In this document: piece by piece, positions 47,422-56,787 of the stretch
Position numbering within the stretch: position 1 is the first letter of the stretch
Layout of the letters: every line of letters begins with the position of its first letter
DNA from: Candidatus Anammoximicrobium sp.
Lineage (GTDB): Bacteria; Planctomycetota; Planctomycetia; Pirellulales; Pirellulaceae
DNA length: 64,000 bases
Direction: 5' to 3'
NCBI GenBank assembly: GCA_012515235.1
Contig: JAAYYU010000027.1
Location: 124,001-188,000 of the forward strand
The notes under the pieces: model-generated
What the model saw: only the letters and a program-made list of their open reading frames with translations
Told to the model about the DNA's origin: nothing
Databases searched by the model: none
Program-made: the position numbers and the translations under genes

Positions 47422-48090
47422 TGCGAGCACTCCCTTGCTGCTGAAATCTTGTGTCGCGGGTGGTATGGCGGGTGGGGTAGGTGTGAATCGTCCGGTGCGA
47501 TCGACGCCGTGTGGCGTGGGGCTTGCCTGGACCGGAACCGGCTGTTCCAGTCACGAGCAGTCACCTAACGTGTTCGGCATCCGGTCGATCCGGATTTACT
47601 TGCCGTGACGACTGTCCGGTTTATTCCAAACGTGCTAGCTCCGCACGAAACGGTGGCGAAGACTTTGACGGCTGGCGGCGTTGCTGTGTGCGGTTCAGAG
47701 GCTCGGACGTCGGGTTTCGCAGACTGAGGCGTCGAGAGGCCGGACGCCGCATCCTGAAGGCTGATGCCCGAGAAAACCGGGTTTTGTGCGTCTGGCTCTT
47801 GCCGGAGTTGCCTCGGCCCCCAGCTAGCGTCGCCGTCACCTCTGGAAAACTCTGCGGATTAAATTGATTTCCGAAAGTTTGAGGATAGGGCGGCCGATAT
47901 CAGGTTTGCCGATTGCCATGCCTAGGGTGTTTGCGCATTGCGCAGCGACCGGGGGCGGACGCAAGCGGTCAAGGGGGGCCTTGACTGCGATCCACGGCCG
48001 GCGACTGGTCCGGCTGTAGAGGGAGAGTCCGTCCTTGGCCGTTGGCGTCAACGGTCACGCGAAACGCCACCACTCTAGGAACGTCCATCG
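47422..48090. other. Divergent regulatory region between porin and TolC-like genes
   Basis: These 669 bases lie between two divergent envelope genes and contain no supported gene. Several short open frames in other frames have no recognisable motif. The region is long enough to hold the promoters and leaders of both genes, but I could not identify a clear promoter pair. Confidence 0.4.
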
Positions 48091-50517
48091 ATGAGTCGGC
48101 AAACCACTTCGCGCGTCGCCCTGCTGATGCTCGCCCTGGCCATCTTTCCCGGCTGCAGCCCTACGCAGCCCTTCTACTTCCATAACGACGGCGACCTGTC
48201 GCATTTTCTGGACAAGGCGACGGAGATCGAGTATCCGGACGTCGAGAGCGAACCGTTGCCGGAGACCAGTCAGTGCCAGGCGCCGCTGACCGTGTCCCGC
48301 CCGGACTTCCAGGAAATGTGGGATCTGACCCTGGAAGAATGCATCACGATCGCCCTGCAGAACAGCAAGACGATCCGCCAACTCGGCGCGGTCAGTCCGT
48401 TTGGGCAGGTCAGCGGATACCTCAGCTCCGGCGGCTCCGGGGTCTACAACGTGTTGGGTTCCACCACCGTCTACTCGCCGGCCATGACTCAGTCCCAAGG
48501 AAACCGGCAGGGGACGAATCCGACGCTGGAGGGAGCGGGCGGCGTCGAGGATGCGCTGGCCGATTTCGACGCCCAGTTGCAAATTCGCGGCAATTCGCCG
48601 TCGGGTTCTTTGATTCAACGGCTGGACCGGGCGGACAACCGCGCCACGGCCATTTCCACGTTTATTCCCGCCCTGAACGAATACGTCCGCAGCGGCCTGC
48701 GGACGGACCTGTCGAAGCGGACCGCTTCGGGCGCCCGGTTCACCATGAGCAACTTTACGGACTACAACCGCTGGACGGGACCGTGGGACACGGGCACGAA
48801 CGTCGGCCCCGGTCAAAAAGTCAACAGCGACTGGACGACCGGATTTGAAGTCCGCTGGGACCAGCCGCTGTTGCGCGGCCGCGGCACGATGATCAATCGC
48901 ATCCCCGTGATGCTGGCCAGAATCAACGAGGATATCAGTCTGGTCGGGTTCGAGGCGGTGGTCCGCAACTTTGTCTTCGACGTGGAAAAGACCTATTGGG
49001 AACTGCACAAGTACTACCGCAACCTGGAAACGGCCAAGATCGGACGCGACAGTGCGCAGGGCGCTTGGAGGATCGTGTACGAGAAATTCAACGAGGGTGT
49101 GGCGCCGGCTCAGGAAGAGGCCTACGCCCGCGAACAGTACTTTCAGTTCCGGGCCGGTGTCGAACGCAGCTTGCAGGATCTGTACGACACCGAATCGCGG
49201 CTGCGCTGGATGATGGGGCTGGCGGCAACCGACGGGCGCCTCATTCGGCCGATCGACGAACCGACGCTGGCCCGCGTGGAATTCGACTGGCCGAGCGTGC
49301 AGACCGAGGCGCTCGTCCGCAGCCCGGAACTGCGGCAGGCGAAGTGGACTCTCAAGGCGCGGGAATTCGAGGTGATCGCCGCCAAGAACCGTCTGCTGCC
49401 CCAGTTGGACGTGGGCATGTTGTATCGCTGGATTGGCCGCGGCGACGAACTCATCCGCCGGGACGACAGCGGCAAGAATTTCGGCAGCACCGTGACGTCC
49501 GAGTACACTGGCTCCGCCGCCTTCAACGAGTTGGCGAGCGGAAATTATCAGGAAGCGGACATCTTCGTCTCCTTTGGGATGCCGGTCGGCTTTCGCCGCG
49601 AACTGACGGCGGTGCGGAACACCCAGTTGAAGGTCGCCCAACTCAAGGCCCAGATGGAAGATGCAGAGCTTTCGCTCGTCCACAACCTGAGCAACGCGCT
49701 CCGCGCCATCGACAGTTACTACGTGCAGGCTCAGACGCATTTCAACCGCTGGTCGGCGGCCGAGAAGGAAGTCGAGTCCGCCACGGCGAAATGGAAAGGC
49801 GGTGCGGATACGGTCGACAAGGTTCTGGAAGCACAAAGCCGGCGGGCCCAGGCACAAGTGGCCTTCTACGAGATGCTGGTGGAGTACAACAAAGCGATCG
49901 CTTACGTCCATTTCCAGAAGGGTTCGCTGCTGGAGTACAACAACATCGAACTGACGGAAGGCAACTGGCCGCAAAAGGCGTACTGGGACGCCCTGGCGCT
50001 GGCTCGCCAGCGGGACGCCAGCTACTACCTGAACTACGGCTGGACGCGCCCCGGCGTCATCAGCCGCGGACCGGTCGACCAGGGCATCGGCCGCCCGGTG
50101 ATGGGCCAGCCGACGCCGGCCGAGGTGATCCTCACGCCGGAACCGATGCCGGCCGGGGTAGGGCCCGAAGAAGGGGCGACCGTTCCCGAGTCGCTGCCGA
50201 TGCCGGAACCGCTCACCACGCCGCCGTCCGCTCCCGAAACCGGTCCCATCACCGGCGGGCCGGCAACGTTGATGCTGAACGCTCCGCTGGTCCGTTCTGG
50301 CGACGCAGGACAAGCTGGCGGCGGGTTGGCGAATCCGCTCCGCAGCCAGTCGTTTGAGTTGGGCAGACTCGGCTTAGACCAATTGCGGCCGGGCACCGCG
50401 TCGGCCGCGCAAGCGGAGACCAACTCGCTGCGGCCGGCGTCGCCCGAGACAAACGCAACCGTCCAACCTGCCGGGTATTCGGCAACGATCAGCGATACGC
50501 CAAACAACCGGAACTAA
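48091..50517 (+). CDS. TolC-family outer-membrane efflux lipoprotein
   Basis: An 808-residue protein of the TolC (outer membrane efflux) family. It has a lipobox (A-I-F-P-G-C) within its N-terminal leader, so it is a lipoprotein. Two long helical halves follow, with L-T-L-E-E-C-I-T-I-A-L-Q-N-S-K in the first and A-K-N-R-L-L-P-Q-L-D-V-G in the second. A C-terminal extension of about 150 residues rich in Pro, Thr and Glu has no counterpart in standard TolC. It is followed by a small lipoprotein gene on the same strand. No inner-membrane pump genes lie here. Confidence 0.88.
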   Translation: MSRQTTSRVALLMLALAIFPGCSPTQPFYFHNDGDLSHFLDKATEIEYPDVESEPLPETSQCQAPLTVSRPDFQEMWDLTLEECITIALQNSKTIRQLGAVSPFGQVSGYLSSGGSGVYNVLGSTTVYSPAMTQSQGNRQGTNPTLEGAGGVEDALADFDAQLQIRGNSPSGSLIQRLDRADNRATAISTFIPALNEYVRSGLRTDLSKRTASGARFTMSNFTDYNRWTGPWDTGTNVGPGQKVNSDWTTGFEVRWDQPLLRGRGTMINRIPVMLARINEDISLVGFEAVVRNFVFDVEKTYWELHKYYRNLETAKIGRDSAQGAWRIVYEKFNEGVAPAQEEAYAREQYFQFRAGVERSLQDLYDTESRLRWMMGLAATDGRLIRPIDEPTLARVEFDWPSVQTEALVRSPELRQAKWTLKAREFEVIAAKNRLLPQLDVGMLYRWIGRGDELIRRDDSGKNFGSTVTSEYTGSAAFNELASGNYQEADIFVSFGMPVGFRRELTAVRNTQLKVAQLKAQMEDAELSLVHNLSNALRAIDSYYVQAQTHFNRWSAAEKEVESATAKWKGGADTVDKVLEAQSRRAQAQVAFYEMLVEYNKAIAYVHFQKGSLLEYNNIELTEGNWPQKAYWDALALARQRDASYYLNYGWTRPGVISRGPVDQGIGRPVMGQPTPAEVILTPEPMPAGVGPEEGATVPESLPMPEPLTTPPSAPETGPITGGPATLMLNAPLVRSGDAGQAGGGLANPLRSQSFELGRLGLDQLRPGTASAAQAETNSLRPASPETNATVQPAGYSATISDTPNNRN

Positions 50518-50533
50518 ACGAAAGGGTCGTGCA

Positions 50534-51151
50534 ATGATTCGAGCTGCCGGGACTGCCGGGGCATTGTTCTGCGCTCTGCTGGGTCTGCTGGGTGCGCCGG
50601 GCTGCAGTACGCCCGCCTTCTTCTATCAGTCGCCTCCGCTCCCCGAAATGCTGGGCACGAAGGTGGATCAAATCATGGAACTCCAGGAACAGAACGCCGA
50701 AGCGGCCAAGTTCGTGGTCTACCAGCACGAATTCGAGGACCGTCGTTACGAAAACGGCGTGGCGGTCAAAGACCTGCGGTTGAACGAGGCGGGCGAAGAC
50801 CACGTCCGGAAGATCGCCGAACAACTCCGCGCCGGCTCGCCCTACCCGGTTGTCGTCGAACGCAGCCAGACAAGTGCCAAACATCGCAGTCAATTTGGAT
50901 ATCCCATGCACCTGAATCCGGACCTGGACATGAAACGGCGTGAAGCCATCGTCCGGGCCCTGACGCGGATGGGCATCGACGACGCGGACACGCGCGTCGT
51001 CGTCGCGCCGGCCTTCTCCCAGCCGCTGACAGGGATGGAGGCTGAATCCGCCTACTCGACCGGCCTGTGGGGCGGCGGCGGTATGGGCGGCGGCATGGGC
51101 GGCGGGTGGGGCGGCGGCATGGGCGGCGGCATGGGTGGCGGGTGGCAGTGA
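50534..51151 (+). CDS. Gly-rich lipoprotein with an OmpA-like pattern
   Basis: A 205-residue protein with a lipobox (G-A-P-G-C). A central region has the OmpA-C-like outline I-A-E-Q-L-R-A-G-S-P-Y-P-V-V-V-E and R-R-E-A-I-V-R-A-L-T-R-M-G-I, which could bind peptidoglycan. The C terminus is a Gly/Met repeat (G-G-G-M repeated). The start is 16 bases after the TolC-like gene, so the two form an operon and may act in one envelope complex. The OmpA-like assignment is only by pattern. Confidence 0.75.
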   Translation: MIRAAGTAGALFCALLGLLGAPGCSTPAFFYQSPPLPEMLGTKVDQIMELQEQNAEAAKFVVYQHEFEDRRYENGVAVKDLRLNEAGEDHVRKIAEQLRAGSPYPVVVERSQTSAKHRSQFGYPMHLNPDLDMKRREAIVRALTRMGIDDADTRVVVAPAFSQPLTGMEAESAYSTGLWGGGGMGGGMGGGWGGGMGGGMGGGWQ

Positions 51152-51336
51152 GAAGGGATGAGGCAGGAGGGATTGCCGCGGCCACGAGTCATCGCCGTAA
51201 CAGCCGTGCGCGATCCGAAAATCCGGGACGCCGACGCCGCGTCCCGGACGCTCATCCGCCCAACCGGCAGCCCCGAAACGCGTCAGATCTCCGCCCCTTC
51301 TGATCCCCGAGCCCTCTCCTTCATCCGCGGTTCTTC

Positions 51337-51891
51337 ATGCTCGACCCTTTCGACTTTCATCCCGAACTGCTCGAACCCACCGCGTTCGTCGCGGTGGGCG
51401 CGCGTCTGATCGGCGAGGTGCTGGTCGGGGCCGAGTCCAGCGTCTGGTTCAACGCCGTGATCCGCGGCGACCGGGAGAAGATCCGCATCGGCCGGCAGAC
51501 GAACGTCCAGGATCTGTGCATGTTGCACGCCGATCCCGGCGTCCCTTGCTCGCTGGGCGATCGCGTCTCGCTGGGCCACGCGGCCATCGTCCACGGCGCC
51601 ACCGTCGAAGACGACGTGTTGATCGGGATGCGGGCCGTCGTCATGAATCGCGCTCGGATCGGCGCCGGTAGCATCGTCGGCGTGGGCGCCGTCGTGACCG
51701 AAGACACCGAAATCCCCCCCGGCAGCATCGTGATCGGCGTGCCGGGCAAGGTCAAGCGGCCCGCCGAAGCGCGCGACCGCCAGCGCATCCGCCATGCCGC
51801 CGAGTACTACGTGGCGCTGGCCCGTGAGTACCGTCTGGCGGCCGCCGACGCGGCCTTTGCTCTCAAGAGCCGGCGTGGGGCATCCGTGTAG
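51337..51891 (+). CDS. Gamma-carbonic-anhydrase-like left-handed beta-helix protein
   Basis: A 184-residue protein built of hexapeptide repeats (I-G-x-x-x-x), as in the gamma-carbonic anhydrase/PaaY family. Metal histidines are expected in C-M-L-H-A-D and in L-G-H-A-A-I-V-H-G. G-V-G-A-V-V-T-E-D-T is near the helix end, and a C-terminal helix closes it. Activity as a carbonic anhydrase is not assured for this family. Its 3' end overlaps the convergent GDPD gene by 85 bases. Confidence 0.9.
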   Translation: MLDPFDFHPELLEPTAFVAVGARLIGEVLVGAESSVWFNAVIRGDREKIRIGRQTNVQDLCMLHADPGVPCSLGDRVSLGHAAIVHGATVEDDVLIGMRAVVMNRARIGAGSIVGVGAVVTEDTEIPPGSIVIGVPGKVKRPAEARDRQRIRHAAEYYVALAREYRLAAADAAFALKSRRGASV

Positions 51892-52673
51892 ATTCGATCG
51901 ATGCCCATCTTCAGCAGTTGCGTCATCGTCGCTTCGTCGTTCACCGTCCACGCCCCGGCTTCGAGGCCCGCCTTGTGAATCTGCGCGACGCTCTCTGGCG
52001 TGACGATGCTGTGGTGCAACACCAGGGCCTCGAAGCCGTGTTGCCTGGCGATCCGAAGGTCTTCCTCAATCACCGACCAGCGGCGGTCCCAGAACACAGG
52101 CAGTCGGGGAGCCAACCGTTTGACCTCGGCCATGTACTGCAGATTGCCGTCGTTGAACCCGACCCAGGGTTCCGCCCCCAACTGCTGCACCAAGGCCACG
52201 GCGTCGGCCACGCAATCCATCTTGGGCTGAATCGACACTCGCGTCTTGCCCTGTGTCATGACCAGGCGCAGCACGTCCTCCAGCAACGGGATCGTGTGCT
52301 TGGGAATCGCTCCCCCGGACTCGCCCCGGCGTCTGCGGAAGTCGGCGGCGACATCGACCGACCGCAGTTGGTCATAGGTGGACTCGGGCACGGCCAGGTT
52401 CTTGTCGCCTACCCGCTCCGTGGTCCGGTCATGGATCACCACGAGCTTGCCGTCTTGGCTGCGGAAGATGTCCAGCTCAATCCAGTCCGCTCCCATTTCG
52501 ATGCCGCTTCGGAACGCCGGAATGGTGTTCTCGGGGTACTCCGCCGAGTTGCCCCGATGGGCGGTGACGCCGTTGTTCAGGAAGCCGTGGCCGGCGGGGC
52601 CAGCGGCGGCGGCATGGGCCGCGAGAAAGAACAACGCCAAACCGAATGGGAACCCAGGGGGTGTCAGGATCAT
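51807..52673 (-). CDS. Secreted glycerophosphodiester phosphodiesterase
   Basis: A 288-residue GDPD with an N-terminal signal peptide (about residues 1-24). The family motif H-R-G-N-S-A-E-Y-P-E-N-T is near residue 39. Metal ligands follow in W-I-E-L-D-I, and the second catalytic histidine is in V-I-H-D-R-T. The enzyme releases glycerol-3-phosphate from phosphodiesters. It is 85 bases downstream of the GH16 gene on the same strand and may be the last member of that operon. Its last 28 codons overlap the convergent gamma-carbonic-anhydrase-like gene. Confidence 0.92.
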   Translation of the reverse strand: MILTPPGFPFGLALFFLAAHAAAAGPAGHGFLNNGVTAHRGNSAEYPENTIPAFRSGIEMGADWIELDIFRSQDGKLVVIHDRTTERVGDKNLAVPESTYDQLRSVDVAADFRRRRGESGGAIPKHTIPLLEDVLRLVMTQGKTRVSIQPKMDCVADAVALVQQLGAEPWVGFNDGNLQYMAEVKRLAPRLPVFWDRRWSVIEEDLRIARQHGFEALVLHHSIVTPESVAQIHKAGLEAGAWTVNDEATMTQLLKMGIDRIYTDAPRRLLRAKAASAAARRYSRASAT

Positions 52674-52758
52674 GATGTCGTCTGCTCGTCAATGGTCCGC
52701 CGCCAAAACATGCCTTCTGACCGCTCCGGCCAATCTGACCGCTCCGGCCGGTCGATGT

Positions 52759-53100
52759 CTACGGGGCGTCCACCAGGTCGTACACGCGCACGTAATCGAC
52801 CAGAAACCGATCCGGCAGTTTCGCCTTGGTGATGTCGCCGGCCCAGTCGCCGATTTCGTCGCTTAGCTTGATGTACAACGGCACTTGGCAAACACCGCCG
52901 GCTTGGCTGCGCCACGTTTCCTTGCCGTCGACATAGAAAACATACTCGTCAGCCTTCCACCACAGGCTGAACGTGTGCCAGCCCTGCATCACGCCCGGCA
53001 CGCTCGCGACATGGCCCTCGGACCGGTGTTCCTTGCCGTAGCCGTCCCAGTGCAGCGCGTGCTGCACCCGCTCGTCCCGCCAGGGCTTTTCCATGATGTC
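52759..53100 (-). pseudogene. GH16 glycoside hydrolase, 3' part (gene split by integrated element)
   Basis: This piece encodes the C-terminal half of a GH16 glycoside hydrolase. The reading frame runs in from the element boundary as D-I-M-E-K-P-W and continues with the beta-strand F-S-L-W-W-K-A-D-E-Y-V-F-Y-V-D-G-K-E and D-Y-V-R-V-Y, which is the usual end of the family. The 5' half is at 57670-58097. When the two are joined at the TC/GA core, they give one intact 255-residue frame. Alone, this part lacks a signal peptide and the first catalytic Glu. Confidence 0.88.
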
Positions 53101-53124
53101 AATTATGGTGCTAGTTAAACCTTT
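53080..53124 (+). other. Left attachment site of the integrated element
   Basis: At this junction host DNA (ccatgatg) meets element DNA (aattatgg) around the TC dinucleotide 53099-53100. The element side has aattat next to the core and ttaaaccttt at 53115-53124. Both recur in inverted order at the right end, as expected for the two halves of a serine-integrase attP. The host side matches the GH16 catalytic-motif codons. Confidence 0.8.
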
Positions 53125-53157
53125 CCGCTACAATCCAGGGAACCAAAGGGGAAGCCG

Positions 53158-54813
53158 ATGAAAAACAAGCCGAAAATCGCCGTAAAACACGCCGTATCAT
53201 ACACCAGATACAGCACAAAACCACAGGGCAAAGGCAGTAGCAAGGGTAGGCAGGGCAACACGACGGTTGATTTTTGCGAAAGGAAAGGTTGGGTACTTCT
53301 GGACGCAATCGAAGACTTGGGTTTATCCGGCTTCACGGGCAAGCACCTTGCCAAGGGTGCGTTAGGTGCTTTCCTTGCCGATTGCGAACTAGGCAAGGTG
53401 CCAAGGGGAACGGTGCTTTGCGTTGAAAAAATGGATCGGCTATCCCGGTTAGGAATTGACGAAACCATAACCCTAGTGAAACGCATCTTAAAAACGGGTG
53501 TTGAAGTTTGTACGGTCCTACCTGAATTACACTTGACCCCCGGTGACTTAGACGACTACGCCAAAGTCTTAATGTTGGTGACGTTTGCCTATACAGCAAA
53601 GGAATACAGCGAAAATTTAAGTTATCGGGTCGGTAGTGCATGGGCTAGAAAACGTCAAAAAATTGCGACAGGTGAAAAACTGACTAGGAAGACCAAAGGG
53701 TGGTTAGAATCCAATGAAGACCGAACCGCTTACAAGGTAAAGAAAGGGGCGAAAGCAATCCTTGAATTGATATTTCGCCTAGCCATCGATGGTTTAGGTT
53801 TTGATGCCATTATCAAGCACCTAAACGAACATGACATTCCGCACTTAGAAGACGGAACTTGGCAACGAAAATATATTTCTAGCATCCTTCACGATAGGGC
53901 GGTTCTAGGTGAATTCCAGCCATGTAAGAACGGCAAGCCGGAAGGGCAACCGGTGAAGGGTTATTATCCACAGGTGATAGACGAAACCACTTTCAATAGG
54001 GCGCAAGCCGCATTAGCAAAACGAAGACGAAAGGGTGGTCCAAGGGGGCGAAAGGTTGCCAATCTATTCACGGGTTTAGTTTATGATACTGCCGATGGTT
54101 GTATCTGTCACCTTACAGAAAAAGCACCTGGAAAACCTGCCCTAGTTTCTAGTGGTGCAATCCGACACCAGAAAGGAAGCAAGTATTCTTCATTCCCCTA
54201 TCGTGCCTTTGAAGCAAGCATCCTAGATATGCTTCCCGAATTGCTACCACAGGTATTCAGGGATACAGAACACGCCGATTTAATTTCTACCATAGCCGAA
54301 CTAGAACAAGCACAAGACGGAAGGAAGGAACGAATTGAAGCATTGAAAAAAGCATTCAAGGCGAAAAGCGACTTTGCCACAGCATTAGAATTGATGGGGG
54401 AAACGGAAGCCGAATTTAAGACGACAGAAAAAGAAATCGCAGCATTGAAAGCGAAACTTGCTAACACGACAAACGGCGGTCTTCATTCCACGTTAGAATT
54501 GATAGGCAAAGCGGCAAAAGGTAGCGTTGAATTTCGCCAGCAATTGAAGGGCAAGATTGCATCCTTGATTAGTCGCATCGATTGCACCTTCACGGGCGAT
54601 AGAAGGATTAAACACGCCGAAATTATTATCACTTTTGAAAACGGGGAAACCCGCCATTTACAGATTGTCGCTAACACCCTGAAAAATGCTTGTGCCTACA
54701 TGCAAGGGAAGGATACTACGGTCCTACTGATTCCCAAAGGGAAACCGTATATCAAACGCACCACAGGGGAAGACGGCGGGTTTAAGTATCTAGGGATACA
54801 CCTAACGCATTGA
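53158..54813 (+). CDS. Large serine recombinase (integrase)
   Basis: A 551-residue large serine recombinase. The catalytic domain starts with [10 protein letters not shown], with Ser19 as the likely nucleophile. E-K-M-D-R-L-S-R carries the conserved arginines near residue 93. A recombinase domain follows ([12 protein letters not shown]), then a coiled coil (about residues 385-445). The zinc-ribbon region has only two cysteines (G-C-I-C-H), fewer than the usual four. It lies 57 bases from the left att site, and a ribosome binding site (aaggggaag) precedes ATG 53158. No CTC or GAG occurs in the gene. Confidence 0.92.
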
Positions 54814-54831
54814 ATTTAACTTGACCTTATC

Positions 54832-54863
54832 GCCCTGCCTATGCAAGTAGGCAGGGCTTTTTT
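54832..54863 (+). terminator. Intrinsic terminator after the integrase gene
   Basis: A 9-bp perfect stem (gccctgcct with aggcagggc at 54849-54857) with an 8-base loop is followed directly by TTTTTT. It lies 19 bases after the integrase stop and is a standard intrinsic terminator. Confidence 0.9.
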
Positions 54864-54991
54864 GTTCGACAAAGGTTTTACATAAGTTTTACATTCAAGG
54901 TGGAAGGGACGGGAAGCGGGAATACTACATATCGAAAGAAAAAGCCCAAAGGCGGACAACCAATGGGCGGGAACTAGAACGGATTTTACCT

Positions 54992-55855
54992 ATGAAATTA
55001 TGTAGTAAGACAAGCCCCAATTCCGACGGAAAAAAATTAGAATTTCCTATTCAACATCGGAACTACTTTCAACCCAAGAAAAAGCAGACATGGTTTGACA
55101 AGCAGGACAACAAGATAACGGGCAAAGTACCCGACTATCCCTATGCAAATAATTGCGGGGGTTGGACGGCTGGAATATGGGGCTATCTGGTCAATGCGCA
55201 TAGGGAACACGATATCTTTTTAGTCAACGATAGGCTTACCGGGAATCCCGCCTACATCGGACGAATTCTAAAACTTGATGAAGTAATCACCCCGGAACGG
55301 GTAAAGCAGGTTGCCAAGCAGATTAAAGCCGGGATGAAAAAAGCCGGTTTGCCGTACTGGTCTTGTTTGGAAGTGAACGAAAAAAATACATTCCATTGGA
55401 ACGTATTAGTTCGTTGTCCTGACAACCCGGAAAATGAAAAAGTAATTTCAGCAGTTTTGCGTCAATCGTCCGGGGATATTCGTTGTCGGGTTGAAAAATT
55501 CAAAACGAAGATAACCAACGTATCGGGACTAGTCGCCTACTGCTTGAAGTGTAAGCAACCCGACAACGAAGGGCATAGGGACCGATGGAACCGCAAGCGG
55601 GTATTATTCGCCAAGCGTACCGGGTTAAAAAAGGTGGAAAGTTCAACAGACTTTTTCAAAGTCGGGAAGGGTAAAATCATGGCAGCAATTCGGGCAACCC
55701 GGAACGTGGAAAATGCCGCAAAGACCCTCATCCCTTCTAGTATATGTAATGTAAATGTTATTAACCCTGTTTTAGTGGAACAAATTGAAGGTGAAAATTT
55801 CACAATTTTCTTACCGAAAGGAACTAACGGAAATGGAAACGCAAAACCCGTCTAA
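54992..55855 (+). CDS. Rep-like protein of the element (function uncertain)
   Basis: A 287-residue protein that I do not confidently recognise. The order of segments recalls rolling-circle Rep proteins. W-S-C-L-E-V-N-E-K-N-T-F-H-W-N-V-L-V-R resembles the E...H-x-H-core strand but with a single His. V-A-Y-C-L-K-C-K is in place of the usual Y-x-x-K-Y block, and R-K-R-V-L-F-A-K-R follows. If it is a HUH-type initiator, the second His of the metal motif is missing. It overlaps the next small gene by 23 bases. The context (integrated element with resolvase) fits a replication gene. Confidence 0.5.
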   Translation: MKLCSKTSPNSDGKKLEFPIQHRNYFQPKKKQTWFDKQDNKITGKVPDYPYANNCGGWTAGIWGYLVNAHREHDIFLVNDRLTGNPAYIGRILKLDEVITPERVKQVAKQIKAGMKKAGLPYWSCLEVNEKNTFHWNVLVRCPDNPENEKVISAVLRQSSGDIRCRVEKFKTKITNVSGLVAYCLKCKQPDNEGHRDRWNRKRVLFAKRTGLKKVESSTDFFKVGKGKIMAAIRATRNVENAAKTLIPSSICNVNVINPVLVEQIEGENFTIFLPKGTNGNGNAKPV

Positions 55856-56042
55856 TAGAATACAGGATAAAATCGCACAAGACATTGACCGGGAAACATG
55901 GGAAGCAATCTTTGCCCTAGTGGAACTTGAACTAGTGGAAGACGGCTTGCTTGACATAACAGAAACCAGACACTTGGAAGACCCCAAATACGTAAACAAC
56001 GTGAATAGGCGAACAAGGCGGGTAGCGGTAGCGATAGCGTAA
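55833..56042 (+). CDS. Small protein of unknown function
   Basis: A 69-residue protein with an acidic amphipathic N-terminal half (I-A-Q-D-I-D-R-E-T-W-E-A-I-F-A-L-V-E-L-E-L-V-E-D) and a basic tail (N-R-R-T-R-R-V-A-V-A-I-A). It starts inside the Rep-like gene, 23 bases before that stop, so translation is coupled. The stop lies in a long stem-loop. Size and position recall copy-number or partition partners of Rep genes, but there is no motif to confirm this. Confidence 0.6.
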   Translation: METQNPSNRIQDKIAQDIDRETWEAIFALVELELVEDGLLDITETRHLEDPKYVNNVNRRTRRVAVAIA

Positions 56043-56063
56043 CCGCCCCGCCTTGTTCGCCTA
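56006..56063 (+). repeat. Long stem-loop over the 3' end of the small gene
   Basis: An inverted repeat with arms of about 23 bp (taggcgaacaaggcggg... and ...cccgccttgttcgccta), with one unpaired base, spans the stop codon at 56040-56042. No T-run follows, so it is not an obvious intrinsic terminator. It could end transcription with Rho, be a recombination site for the resolvase or serve in replication. Confidence 0.7.
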
Positions 56064-56253
56064 TAGTGTTTGGGGTAATAAGAATTAGCCCTAACGGGAT
56101 TAGCCCGATTAGAAACCCCGTAGGAAATCAACTTCTAGCCCCCTAGCGTTGCATTAGACGCATTCAAAATAAAAACAGGACTGGAAACACGTCCTAGCCC
56201 TTAAATCAATTCCTAGCGTGTAATCCTTTGAATTACAGAAGGAAAAATTTACT

Positions 56254-56487
56254 TCAATCAAAAGACCACTTGGAAGACGTTCGGGATACTTGACGCAAGA
56301 TGCTGTCAATTTTACTGGTTTGTTGTGCTTGTTCGGTATGGTTGCCATCGGGTAGGTACTTCCTAATCGGGTCTTCATTCGTGACGAAATCCCGAACAAG
56401 TTTTGACATAGAAACCCGGCTGGATTTTGCCATCGTCTTTAGTGCGTTTGCTTGGCTATCGGTTAGATACAAGTGAATCCGTTTCAT
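56254..56487 (-). CDS. Ribbon-helix-helix DNA-binding protein
   Basis: A 77-residue protein with a ribbon-helix-helix fold at its N terminus (M-K-R-I-H-L-Y-L-T-D-S-Q-A-N-A-L, then S-M-S-K-L-V-R-D-F-V), as in CopG/Arc-type regulators. The C-terminal half is polar and low in hydrophobic residues. Such small proteins often control copy number, partition or a toxin gene on plasmids. The upstream sequence to 56830 is shared with the divergent resolvase gene and has two similar short strings (aagtgtatcSgat) that could be operators. Confidence 0.75.
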   Translation of the reverse strand: MKRIHLYLTDSQANALKTMAKSSRVSMSKLVRDFVTNEDPIRKYLPDGNHTEQAQQTSKIDSILRQVSRTSSKWSFD

Positions 56488-56572
56488 GCTGTATTTATCC
56501 CACAAATGGGACAAAATGAAATTTAATTCAACGGCTGTCGCGAACATATAGGACAAGTGTATCCGATATAAG

Positions 56573-56600
56573 CCCCCTGCTTGCGAAAGCAAGCGGGGGG
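56573..56600 (+). repeat. 12-bp stem with GAAA tetraloop
   Basis: ccccctgcttgc (56573-56584), gaaa (56585-56588) and the pairing arm gcaagcgggggg (56589-56600) make an uninterrupted stem with one G-T wobble. A GAAA tetraloop on such a stable stem is typical of structured RNA or DNA hairpins at plasmid origins. It lies upstream of the minus-strand RHH gene. Confidence 0.8.
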
Positions 56601-56758
56601 GCGGTCTTGATTGTTCGGGGTTTCCGATCGTTAGACGCCCCGCCCCTGCCTTGAAAAAGTGTAAAGCATCAATAGTCATCCGAAAACAGCCGTTTTCGGG
56701 ACGTGTTTTAACGACTTACGGCAAAGAAAAAGTGTATCGGATGAAGTATAAAGCAGGC

Positions 56759-56787
56759 TTGACACTTTATTAGCCGATGATTAGGAT
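56759..56787 (+). promoter_or_regulatory. Sigma-70-like promoter of the resolvase gene
   Basis: TTGACA at 56759-56764 and TAGGAT at 56782-56787 are separated by 17 bp, the ideal spacing. The -35 is a full match and the -10 has 4 of 6 consensus bases. The resolvase ATG is 43 bases downstream, with aagga in between as ribosome binding site. Confidence 0.7.
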
